Assembly: GCA_963828415.1 (NCBI GenBank) | Contig: CAWHEI010000012.1 | Location: 992,001-1,056,000 of the forward strand | Source: Sva-07 sp963828415 | GTDB lineage: Bacteria > Actinomycetota > Acidimicrobiia > Acidimicrobiales > Ilumatobacteraceae | Direction: 5' to 3' | Length of the DNA: 64,000 bases | Shown here: positions 41,256 to 47,769 of the stretch, piece after piece | Position numbering within the stretch: the stretch's first letter is position 1 | Layout of the letters: every line of letters begins with the position of its first letter | Translations under genes and position numbers: made by a program | The notes under the pieces: model-generated | What the model saw: the letters and a program-made list of their open reading frames with translations, nothing else | Databases searched by the model: none | Told to the model about the DNA's origin: nothing

Positions 41256-42079
41256 GGCGCAACCTGCACCGGTCCGTCGACCGAACCGAACCATCGATCG
41301 CGCAGGCCCACCAGCACGCCGAACGAGATGGCGATCATCACGAGCGCCAGCACGATCGCCTCCTCCGGGTTCGTTTCGAGCGAGAGGTACACGGCGAGTG
41401 GCATCGTCTGGGTGGTGCCGGGGAAGTTCCCGGCGAAGGTGATCGTGGCGCCGAACTCCCCGAGCGCCCGCGCCCACGCCAGCACGGCCCCGGCGACGAG
41501 CGCTGGGCGGATCGCTGGAAGGGTGACACGACGGAACGTGTACCAGCGCGAGGCGCCGAGCGTCCGTGACGCCTCCTCCAGCCGCGGGTCGAGGAGACGC
41601 AGCGCCGCTTCGACAGTGATCACGAGGAACGGCATCGACACGAATGTCTGGGCCACGACGACGCCTGCGGTGGTGAACGGCAGGGTGATGCCGAACCACT
41701 CGTCGAGGTACTGGCCGACGAGCCCGCGTCGTCCGAGCGCGAAGAACAACGCAACGCCGCCGACGACCGGCGGCAGCACCATCGACAGCAGGCACAACGC
41801 TCGCACGGCGCCGCGCCCGGGGAACTCGACGCGGGCGAGCAACCAGGCGAGCGGAACGCCGAACACGATCGACAGTGCCGTTGCGCACAGGGAGGTCACG
41901 ACCGACAGGCGCAGCGCGGTGAGCGCCGTGTCGTCGGTGAGGTAGGTCCACGCGTTGCCCCACGGCGCCCGCCACAGAAGCCCGATGAGCGGCAGCGCGA
42001 AGAAGGCGACGGCGATGCCGGCGAGCACGAGGGCAGGAAACGGCATCGCCAGCCGACGGCCGCGAGATCCTCGACTCAT
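41252..42079 (-). CDS. modB: Molybdate ABC transporter permease (ModB)
   Basis: 275 residues from ATG 42079, overlapping modA. Five to six helices with the ModB pattern: ALRLSVVTSLCATALSIVFGVPLAWLLARVEFPGR, VLPPVVGGVALFFALGRRG, EASRTLGASRWYTFRRVTLPAIRPALVAGAVLAWARALGEFGATITFAGNFPG. The last block is the ATPase-contacting EAA loop plus the molybdate/sulfate-permease GEFGAT motif. Confidence 0.92.
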   Translation of the reverse strand: MSRGSRGRRLAMPFPALVLAGIAVAFFALPLIGLLWRAPWGNAWTYLTDDTALTALRLSVVTSLCATALSIVFGVPLAWLLARVEFPGRGAVRALCLLSMVLPPVVGGVALFFALGRRGLVGQYLDEWFGITLPFTTAGVVVAQTFVSMPFLVITVEAALRLLDPRLEEASRTLGASRWYTFRRVTLPAIRPALVAGAVLAWARALGEFGATITFAGNFPGTTQTMPLAVYLSLETNPEEAIVLALVMIAISFGVLVGLRDRWFGSVDGPVQVAP

Positions 42080-42840
42080 GCCGGACCGAATCCGTAGGCG
42101 GCGAGGACGTCCTGCCCGGACGGGCTGAGGACGAAGTCGACGAACGCCTGCGCACCGGCAGCGTTCGGGGCGTCGGCGACGAGGGCGATCGGGTACTCGG
42201 CGACCACGTTGATGTCGTCGGGGATCGGCACCCCCTGGGCGGCGTCGCCCGCGGCGATCACATCGGTGCGATAGACGATGCCGGCGTCGGCCTCGCCGAG
42301 CGTCACCTTGGTGACGACCGCCTTCACGTTCTCCTCGTACGACGACGGCGTCACCGTGGTGCCTGCGTTGGCGACGACCCGTTCGGCATACGCGCCGCAC
42401 GGCACCTCGGGTGCACACAGCACGACGATCAGGTCGCTGTCGGCCAGATCGGCCACGCTCGCGATGTCGAGCGGGTTGCCGGGCTCGACGATGATCTCGG
42501 CGACATTGGTGGCGAAGGTCGCCGGTTCGTCGGCGGCGAGGCCGGCGTCGGTGAGCTTGGACATGTTGGCGAGGTCGGCCGACGCGAACACGTCGACGGG
42601 CGCACCATCGGAGATCTGCGCGACGAGATCCGACGATCCGGCGAAGTTGAAGGTGACCTCGACGTCGGGGTTGGCCGCGGTGAAGGCATCGCCGAGTTCC
42701 GTGAAGGCTGCGGTCAGCGACGCCGCGGCGAACACCGTGACGTTCCCACCCGACGAGTCATCCGAGCCGCCATCTCCCGATCCGCATGACGCGGCCACGA
42801 GCCCTACGGCCACCATGGCGATCACGATCCTCCGGAGCAT
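42076..42840 (-). CDS. modA: Molybdate-binding lipoprotein (ModA)
   Basis: 254 residues. Lipoprotein signal with lipobox LVAASC (C19). NVTVFAAASLTAAFTELGDAF is the characteristic ModA start, with the oxyanion-binding Ser; FNFAGSSDLVAQISDGAPVDVFASAD supplies the second binding loop, and EADAGIVYRTDV the third. First gene of modABC; a palindrome overlaps its promoter. It probably supplies the cofactor of the molybdopterin enzyme at 47769-50123. Confidence 0.93.
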   Translation of the reverse strand: MLRRIVIAMVAVGLVAASCGSGDGGSDDSSGGNVTVFAAASLTAAFTELGDAFTAANPDVEVTFNFAGSSDLVAQISDGAPVDVFASADLANMSKLTDAGLAADEPATFATNVAEIIVEPGNPLDIASVADLADSDLIVVLCAPEVPCGAYAERVVANAGTTVTPSSYEENVKAVVTKVTLGEADAGIVYRTDVIAAGDAAQGVPIPDDINVVAEYPIALVADAPNAAGAQAFVDFVLSPSGQDVLAAYGFGPA

Positions 42841-42848
42841 CCCGGGTG

Positions 42849-42871
42849 ATATTAGTCAACCGATGACTATT
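42849..42871 (-). promoter_or_regulatory. modABC promoter overlapped by an inverted repeat operator
   Basis: ATTAGTCA (42851-42858), five bases, TGACTAT (42864-42870) form an inverted repeat. On the minus strand its edge overlaps TAATAT (complement of 42849-42854), a -10 element eight bases before the modA ATG. A protein bound here would block transcription. The site does not look like the E. coli ModE box. Confidence 0.55.
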
Positions 42872-42923
42872 CGACAGCGCCGAGGGCCGACGCTCCACAT
42901 CGGCGCGGCGACGGCCTCCGCAG

Positions 42924-42929
42924 TACGTT
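42924..42929 (+). promoter_or_regulatory. Leaderless -10 element (TACGTT) for the acyl-CoA dehydrogenase gene
   Basis: TACGTT lies seven bases before ATG 42937 with no ribosome binding site between. Confidence 0.45.
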
Positions 42930-42936
42930 CGCACGC

Positions 42937-44214
42937 ATGTGGTCGTTCGAGACAGAGCCGGAATTCCAGAAGAAGCTCGACTGGGTCGAGCAGTTCTGCA
43001 AGGAGGAGGTCGAGCCGCTGCACTATGTGTTCCCGTACGCAGTCCGGTCGCCGGACCCCAAGGTGCGCGAGCTGGTCCGTGGCCTGCAGCAGCAGGTCAA
43101 GGATCAGGGGCTGTGGGCGATCTTCCTCGACGAAGAACTCGGCGGACCTGGCTTCGGTCAGCTCAAGCTGGGGCTGCTCAACGAAATCCTCGGCAAGTAT
43201 CCGGCGGCACCGCAGCTGTTCGGCGCTGCCGCGCCGGACACCGGCAACATGGAGATGCTCGCCGCGTACGGCACCGACGAGCAGAAGGAGCGTTGGCTGA
43301 CACCGCTGCTCAACCAGGAGATGTTCTCCGCCTACTCGATGACCGAGCCGCAGGGCGGCTCCGACCCGAACCTGTTCAAGACCCACGCGACTCGTGACGG
43401 CGAGGAGTGGGTGATCAACGGCGAGAAGTGGTTCACGAGCGCCGGCCGCGTCGCCGACATCCTGTTCGTGATGTGCACCAACGGCATGTACGTCGTGCCG
43501 CGCGACACGCCTGGCGTCGAGATCATGCCCGAGCCGCGCAACCACAACCACATCATCTACAAGGACGTGCGCGTGCCCCTCGACCACCTGCTCGGCCCCG
43601 AGGACGGCGCCAAGGTGCTCGCCCAGCGTCGGCTCGGCGGCGGACGCATCCACCACGCGATGCGCACCATTGCGCAGTGCAAGCTCGCCTTCGACATGAT
43701 GTGCGAGCGGGCCCTCAGCCGCGAGTCGCACGGCAAGATCATCGCCGAGCACCAGATGGTGCAGGAGAAGATCGCCGACTCCTACGCCCAGATCCGCATG
43801 CTGCGCCTGCTCGTGCTCGAGACCGCGTGGAAGATCGATCAGAGCTCCACCCAGGAGGCCCGAACCGACATCGGTGTCGTCAAGTTCACGATGTCGCGGG
43901 TGCTGCGCGAGGTGTCGTTCAACGCGTTGCAGATCCACGGCTCGCTCGGCACCACGAACCTCACGCCGCTCCAGGACATGTATGCCGGCGCCCCGACCAT
44001 GGGCTTGGCCGACGGCGCCGACGAGGTCCACAAGTCGACCGTCGCTCGTCGTGTGCTGAAGGACTACCGCCCGCACGAGGGCTACTTCCCGCGTGAGTAC
44101 ATCCCGTACAAGCGCGAGGCCGCCTGGGAGAGCTACGAGTCGAAGTTCGCTGCAGACCCCGAACTCAGAGAAGCCGCCGAGCGCTACCGCAAGTACTTCG
44201 CCAACCGCAGCTGA
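42937..44214 (+). CDS. Acyl-CoA dehydrogenase
   Basis: 425 residues. ACAD fold: helical N-terminus (FQKKLDWVEQFCKEEVEPL), FSAYSMTEPQGGSDPNLFKTHATRDGEEWVINGEKWFTSAG (FAD-binding middle domain), and the C-terminal helical part with EVSFNALQIHGSLGTTNLTPLQDMY and GADEVHKSTVARRVLK. This is the ACAD10/11-like subgroup. The catalytic Glu position is not certain from inspection. It oxidises an acyl-CoA, possibly of an unusual or branched acid. Monocistronic. Confidence 0.9.
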   Translation: MWSFETEPEFQKKLDWVEQFCKEEVEPLHYVFPYAVRSPDPKVRELVRGLQQQVKDQGLWAIFLDEELGGPGFGQLKLGLLNEILGKYPAAPQLFGAAAPDTGNMEMLAAYGTDEQKERWLTPLLNQEMFSAYSMTEPQGGSDPNLFKTHATRDGEEWVINGEKWFTSAGRVADILFVMCTNGMYVVPRDTPGVEIMPEPRNHNHIIYKDVRVPLDHLLGPEDGAKVLAQRRLGGGRIHHAMRTIAQCKLAFDMMCERALSRESHGKIIAEHQMVQEKIADSYAQIRMLRLLVLETAWKIDQSSTQEARTDIGVVKFTMSRVLREVSFNALQIHGSLGTTNLTPLQDMYAGAPTMGLADGADEVHKSTVARRVLKDYRPHEGYFPREYIPYKREAAWESYESKFAADPELREAAERYRKYFANRS

Positions 44215-44223
44215 CCCAGCCTC

Positions 44224-44302
44224 CGATCTGCGCCCCTGGCGTTCCAGCGCAGGATCTGCGCCCGTGGCGTCTCGGTAGCGGGGACTGGACGGGCACAGAT
44301 CG
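44224..44302. repeat. Family C inverted repeat, second copy
   Basis: GATCTGCGCCC at 44224 and an internal GATCTGCGCCC at 44253 face GGGCACAGATC at the right end. It lies between the acyl-CoA dehydrogenase stop and the clgR promoter. Compare 8981-9056. Confidence 0.65.
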
Positions 44303-44322
44303 GGTCGACGGACCGAGTCGGA

Positions 44323-44328
44323 TAGTGT
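44323..44328 (+). promoter_or_regulatory. Leaderless -10 element (TAGTGT) for clgR
   Basis: TAGTGT lies six bases before ATG 44335; no ribosome binding site is present. Confidence 0.45.
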
Positions 44329-44334
44329 CCCGGC

Positions 44335-44712
44335 ATGCCCAGCGGAGAGCACCAGGTCGCCGAGGACGCGCCGGTCGAGTTGGCCACCGTGCTCAGGTTC
44401 CCGTCGAACCCGCTGCGCACCGAGCGCGACCAGTCCGAGCACGACACCGCGACCCCGCTGCGCACCGTGATCGGCGAGGTGTTGCGCGACGAACGCCACA
44501 CCCAGGAGCGCACGCTCGCCGACGTCGCCGGCGAGGCTGCGGTGTCGCTGCCGTACCTCTCCGAGATCGAACGGGGATGCAAGGAGGTCTCATCCGACCT
44601 CCTCGCGGCGGTCGGCGATGCACTCGATCTGAGCTTGGTGGAGATCCTCGAGCGTTGCGTCGACCGACTACGGGCGCAGAGCAGTTCGGGAATCCAGCTC
44701 CTGGCGGCCTGA
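44335..44712 (+). CDS. clgR: ClgR-like helix-turn-helix regulator of clp genes
   Basis: 125 residues. An XRE/Cro helix-turn-helix at about 43-105: TPLRTVIGEVLRDERHTQERTLADVAGEAAVSLPYLSEIERGCKEVSSDLLAAVGDALDLSLVEIL. The signature YLSEIERG.KE.SS.LL matches ClgR of actinobacteria, an activator of clpP genes that is itself degraded by ClpP. The context supports this: two clpP genes lie immediately beyond, convergent, and its last 45 bases overlap the end of the first. A ClgR-type box precedes the clpP pair at 45949-45959. Confidence 0.85.
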   Translation: MPSGEHQVAEDAPVELATVLRFPSNPLRTERDQSEHDTATPLRTVIGEVLRDERHTQERTLADVAGEAAVSLPYLSEIERGCKEVSSDLLAAVGDALDLSLVEILERCVDRLRAQSSSGIQLLAA

Positions 44713-45297
44713 CACAGCGGCGATCGAGTCGGCCACGCCGTACTCGACCGCAGCCCCGCCGGCGAGCACCAGCGCTCGGTCCGTGTCGTTGCGAATCTCC
44801 TCCACGTCCCGACCGGTGTGCTGAGCGAGCAGCCCCTCGGCTTCCGCACGGACTCGGGCCAGTTCCGCCGCCTCGATCGCGAGGTCGCTCATCGAGCCAC
44901 GGGCGCCCTCGCTGTGAGGCTGGTGCAGCAGCACCCGAGCGTGTGGCAGCACAGCCCGTTTCCCGGGAGCGCCCGCCGCCAGGAGGATCGCCGACGACGA
45001 TGCCGCCTGACCGACGCAGAGGGTGGTGACGTCCGGCGACACGAACTGCATCGTGTCGTAGATCGCCATCATCGCGGTGAACGACCCGCCCGGAGAGTTG
45101 ATGTACAGGTGCATGTCCGAACTCGGTTTGTCCGCGGCGAGATGGAGCAACTGCGCAACGACGACGTTGGCCACTCCGTCGTCGATCGGCGTGCCGAGGA
45201 ACACGATCCGCTCGCCGAGCAGGCGACTGTAGATGTCGGTGACGCGCTCGCCCCGAGACGTCGTCTCGATGACCGACGGGATCGTGTAGCTGCTCAC
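44668..45297 (-). CDS. clpP: ClpP-family serine protease subunit (second of pair)
   Basis: 209 residues from GTG 45297, overlapping the stop of the other clpP (GTGA). Catalytic triad visible: S100 in VGQAASSSA, H125 in ARVLLHQP and D173 in NDTDRALVL. YINSPGGSFTAMMAIYDTMQ is the oxyanion strand. It should form a mixed tetradecamer with the neighbouring ClpP, as actinobacterial ClpP1P2 do, and work with ClpX or ClpC. Its 3' end overlaps clgR on the other strand by 45 bases, so the transcripts are antisense there. Confidence 0.92.
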   Translation of the reverse strand: MSSYTIPSVIETTSRGERVTDIYSRLLGERIVFLGTPIDDGVANVVVAQLLHLAADKPSSDMHLYINSPGGSFTAMMAIYDTMQFVSPDVTTLCVGQAASSSAILLAAGAPGKRAVLPHARVLLHQPHSEGARGSMSDLAIEAAELARVRAEAEGLLAQHTGRDVEEIRNDTDRALVLAGGAAVEYGVADSIAAVSGRQELDSRTALRP

Positions 45298-45890
45298 GCC
45301 GTCACCCCGATCGAGCGGGGGCGCACGAACGCGCCGATGTCGTCGAGCGACGACACGACGTGATCGACGAAGCCATAGTCGCGTGCACCCTCCGCGTCGA
45401 ACCATCGGTCGCGGCCGACGTCGCGAATGATCTCGTCGATCGGACGGCCGGTGTGCCGCGAGATGATCGATCGCATTCGGTCGAGCGTCGCGATCAGGTT
45501 CGCCGCCTGGATCTCGACGTCGGACGCCGAACCTCCGAGTCCCGCCGAACCCTCGTGCATGAGCACCTGCGCGTTCGGGAGTGCGTAACGCTTTCCGGAC
45601 GCGCCACCACACAGCAGCACTTGACCCATGCTGGCGGCCAGGCCGATGGCGACCGTACTGACGTCGTTCGGCACGAGCTGCATCACGTCGTAGATGGCGA
45701 GCCCGGCGAGCACCGACCCGCCGGGCGAGTTGACGAACAGACAGATGTCGGCGTCGGGATCGTCAACGGACAGCACCAGCAGTTGCGACACGATGCGGTT
45801 GGCGAGTTCGTCGGTCACCTCGTCGCCGAGCACGACGATCCGTCGGTCGAGCAGCCGATCCGCGAGTCGTTCATCGATGGATGTGGTCAT
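45294..45890 (-). CDS. clpP: ClpP-family serine protease subunit (first of pair)
   Basis: 198 residues. Triad S87 (LAASMG), H112 (VLMHEGSAG) and D161 (GRDRWFDA); FVNSPGGSVLAGLAIYDVMQ is the substrate strand. A -10-like CACGCT lies six bases before the ATG, and a perfect ClgR-type site (CGCTGACAGCG on this strand) is centred about 64 bases upstream, suited to activation. This is an extra or the main clpP1P2 operon; no clpX is in the window. Confidence 0.92.
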   Translation of the reverse strand: MTTSIDERLADRLLDRRIVVLGDEVTDELANRIVSQLLVLSVDDPDADICLFVNSPGGSVLAGLAIYDVMQLVPNDVSTVAIGLAASMGQVLLCGGASGKRYALPNAQVLMHEGSAGLGGSASDVEIQAANLIATLDRMRSIISRHTGRPIDEIIRDVGRDRWFDAEGARDYGFVDHVVSSLDDIGAFVRPRSIGVTA

Positions 45891-45948
45891 CTCGCCAGCG
45901 TGGCGGACACAGCGCCGACATGCAGCCGGTTCTGCTGCAGGCAGAAGG

Positions 45949-45959
45949 CGCTGTCAGCG
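45949..45959 (-). promoter_or_regulatory. Predicted ClgR-binding site upstream of clpP operon
   Basis: CGCTGACAGCG on the minus strand fits the actinobacterial ClgR core CGC-Y-N-A-N-R-GCG (recalled from the literature) at every fixed position. It lies 59-69 bases upstream of the clpP start, near the expected -35 region if the -10 is CACGCT, and beside a ClgR-like gene. Confidence 0.6.
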
Positions 45960-46271
45960 GATGAGCCGGGCGAGGCGCGGCAGCACACACGGTCGGCCCG
46001 AACAGGCGTCCCACGTGGCCAGTCCACCGCTGAGTTCCTTGAACCCGCCGAGGTCGCAGACCTCGGCTGCGAGCGCGAGCCGGGCGGCGAGTTCCTCCGG
46101 GCTGTACGGGGTCCACTGCGCGGGGTCGATGGCGTCGTCGTCGGAGACCGCAGCGCCGTCGGAGCAGTTCCAGCCATCATCCCCCGACGTCCGGGAGCGA
46201 AGGATGCGCACGCTGCCTGACGGACTCACCAAGATCGTCCCCGGGTGCAGCGCTGTTCGAAGATCGGACAC
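45954..46271 (-). CDS. Small hypothetical protein
   Basis: 105 residues: MSDLRTALHPGTILVSPSGSVRILRS, SDDDAIDPAQWTPYSPEELAARLALAAEVCDLGGFKELSGG and a Cys-containing end. Third-position G/C is high and the order looks protein-like, but no family is recognised. Its end overlaps the ClgR-type site upstream of clpP. A 39-base hairpin repeat lies upstream at 46331-46369. Confidence 0.45.
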   Translation of the reverse strand: MSDLRTALHPGTILVSPSGSVRILRSRTSGDDGWNCSDGAAVSDDDAIDPAQWTPYSPEELAARLALAAEVCDLGGFKELSGGLATWDACSGRPCVLPRLARLIR

Positions 46272-46330
46272 GACACTTCATCGGCCGACGGAGGTGGAGA
46301 GTTGAGCCCGACGTCCCCACGCCACCCAAC

Positions 46331-46369
46331 GATGAGCCGAACCGCCGCATACGGTCACTTCGCTCATCG
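46331..46369. repeat. 39-bp hairpin repeat (Family D), copy 1
   Basis: GATGAGCCGAACCGCCGCAT continuing ACGGTCACTTCGCTCATCG; arms GATGAGC/GCTCATC. It matches 60704-60742 at 38 of 39 bases. Forward translation from its ATG gives MSRTAAYGHFAHR. Confidence 0.8.
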
Positions 46370-46387
46370 CGGCGCCGGGCGTGGGCG

Positions 46388-47269
46388 TCAGGTCAGGCGG
46401 AAGGCCGGCTCGTACTCGCCGGCTGCCACGAGGTCGCGATAGCACTGCTCGAACTCGCGGGAGTACGCGCGGACCGGGCCGTTTCGGCGGTCGGGGTCGC
46501 CGGCAGGGTCGTGCGAGCGTGGGTAGTGGCTGTAGATCATGACCCTGCGCGGGAGGCCCGAACGGTTCGGTTCGGAGTCGTGGACCAGCTTGGCGTGAAA
46601 CAGCATCACCGAGCCGGCGGGCACGTCGAGCGGCACCAGATCGTCGATCGAGAAGAAGTCATCGACGACGACGCCCGAGCCCGACGAGGGATCGTCATCG
46701 ACCAGCGGTGCGTCGACGAGGTGCGAGCCGGGGATCACCCGCAGCGGGCCTCGGCCGGCGCAGGTGTCGATGGCGACGGCCGACGACAGCGTGTTCTCCG
46801 GATAGCCCTGTTGGCGGTAGTAGCCCCAGTCGTGGTGCAGGTGGAACCCTTCCAGGCCGATCTCTCGGTTGAACGACGACCCCGCGAGCACGCTCAGATC
46901 GAGTCCCCGAGTGTCGACGGTGTGCTTCGGGTTGAGCTTCTCCTCCATCAGGATCGGCTCGTCCCCCATCAGTTGTCGGAGCGGACCGAGGAGACGTTCG
47001 TCGGTCGCAATCCCCGCGAGTCGGTCGTCGAGGTCGTTGATCGGCTGGATCTTGCGCACGGTGACGCGTCCGTCGTCGTGCAGCTTCGCGTCGAGACGCG
47101 GGTGACGGCGCCCGAGTGCGATCGTCGAGCCGATCGACAACTCCAAGATGCGGTCGGACGCGTCTCGGAACGCTTCGAGTTCGGTGTCGGCGAACACGGA
47201 CTCGACCAGCAGGTAGCCCTCTCGGCGGAACGTCTCGATGTCCGACTGGCTGAGCTCGACCGGCGCCAC
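46388..47269 (-). CDS. Phytanoyl-CoA dioxygenase (PhyH) family protein
   Basis: 293 residues from GTG 47269. Fe(II)/2-oxoglutarate oxygenase fold: SQSDIETFRREGYLLVESVF at the start, HLHHDWGYYRQQ with the HxD pair, and MLFHAKLVHDSEPNRSGLPRRVMIYSHYP with the distal His and the 2-oxoglutarate Arg. Members hydroxylate diverse small molecules. A leaderless -10 TACGAT lies six bases before the start (complement of 47276-47281). Confidence 0.88.
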   Translation of the reverse strand: MAPVELSQSDIETFRREGYLLVESVFADTELEAFRDASDRILELSIGSTIALGRRHPRLDAKLHDDGRVTVRKIQPINDLDDRLAGIATDERLLGPLRQLMGDEPILMEEKLNPKHTVDTRGLDLSVLAGSSFNREIGLEGFHLHHDWGYYRQQGYPENTLSSAVAIDTCAGRGPLRVIPGSHLVDAPLVDDDPSSGSGVVVDDFFSIDDLVPLDVPAGSVMLFHAKLVHDSEPNRSGLPRRVMIYSHYPRSHDPAGDPDRRNGPVRAYSREFEQCYRDLVAAGEYEPAFRLT

Positions 47270-47275
47270 GTCCGG

Positions 47276-47281
47276 ATCGTA
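47276..47281 (-). promoter_or_regulatory. Leaderless -10 element (TACGAT) for the PhyH gene
   Basis: TACGAT on the minus strand lies six bases before the GTG start at 47269; no ribosome binding site is present. Confidence 0.45.
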
Positions 47282-47304
47282 GCGAAGCGCGTCCGACCCT
47301 TCGG

Positions 47305-47769
47305 CTACGGCCGTGGCGGCCTCGATCGAGGGTTGCGGGCGATGCGCGTCCGAGCGACGTCGAGTGGCAGACCCGTCGACTCGTCGACCACGATCGGACG
47401 GATCTCGTCGCCGGACTCGATGTGCCTGAGGATCACGGGGGGTTCATCCGAGTCCCACAGCCAGTCGCTTCCCCATCGCCACATCGCCGCCAGCACGTTC
47501 CAGAAGTCGCGCCCTTTGTCGGTGAGTCGGTACTCATGGCGGGGAGGATTCGACTGGTACTCGACCCGATCGAGCATCCCTTCGTCGACCAGTCGGTTCA
47601 ACCGAGCGGCCAGCACGGCTCGCGGGATGTCCAGGCGCTCGGCAAAGTCGCCGAATCGTCGAACGCCCGAGAATGCCTCGCGGATCACGAGCGGGGTCCA
47701 CCAGTCGCCGATCAGGTCGGCGGTCCGCGCAATTGGGCACGGCCATTCGTCGAATCGAGTCCGACGCAT
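47305..47769 (-). CDS. HxlR-family winged-helix regulator
   Basis: 154 residues. CPIARTADLIGDWWTPLVIREAFSGVRRFGDFAERLDIPRAVLAARLNRLVDEGMLDRVEYQSNPPRHEYRLTDKG is a complete HxlR domain including the N-terminal Cys used by redox- or aldehyde-sensing members. A C-terminal extension of about 50 residues follows. Its ATG overlaps the stop of the molybdopterin oxidoreductase (TGATG), so it is probably co-transcribed with it. Confidence 0.9.
   Translation of the reverse strand: MRRTRFDEWPCPIARTADLIGDWWTPLVIREAFSGVRRFGDFAERLDIPRAVLAARLNRLVDEGMLDRVEYQSNPPRHEYRLTDKGRDFWNVLAAMWRWGSDWLWDSDEPPVILRHIESGDEIRPIVVDESTGLPLDVARTRIARNPRSRPPRP

Noticed and set aside
46332..46442. Small ORF MSRTAAYGHFAHR... as a gene
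   Set aside because: Only the first 13 codons are shared with the second copy; after that the two sequences differ completely and there is no ribosome binding site. Treated as a repeat element, not a CDS.
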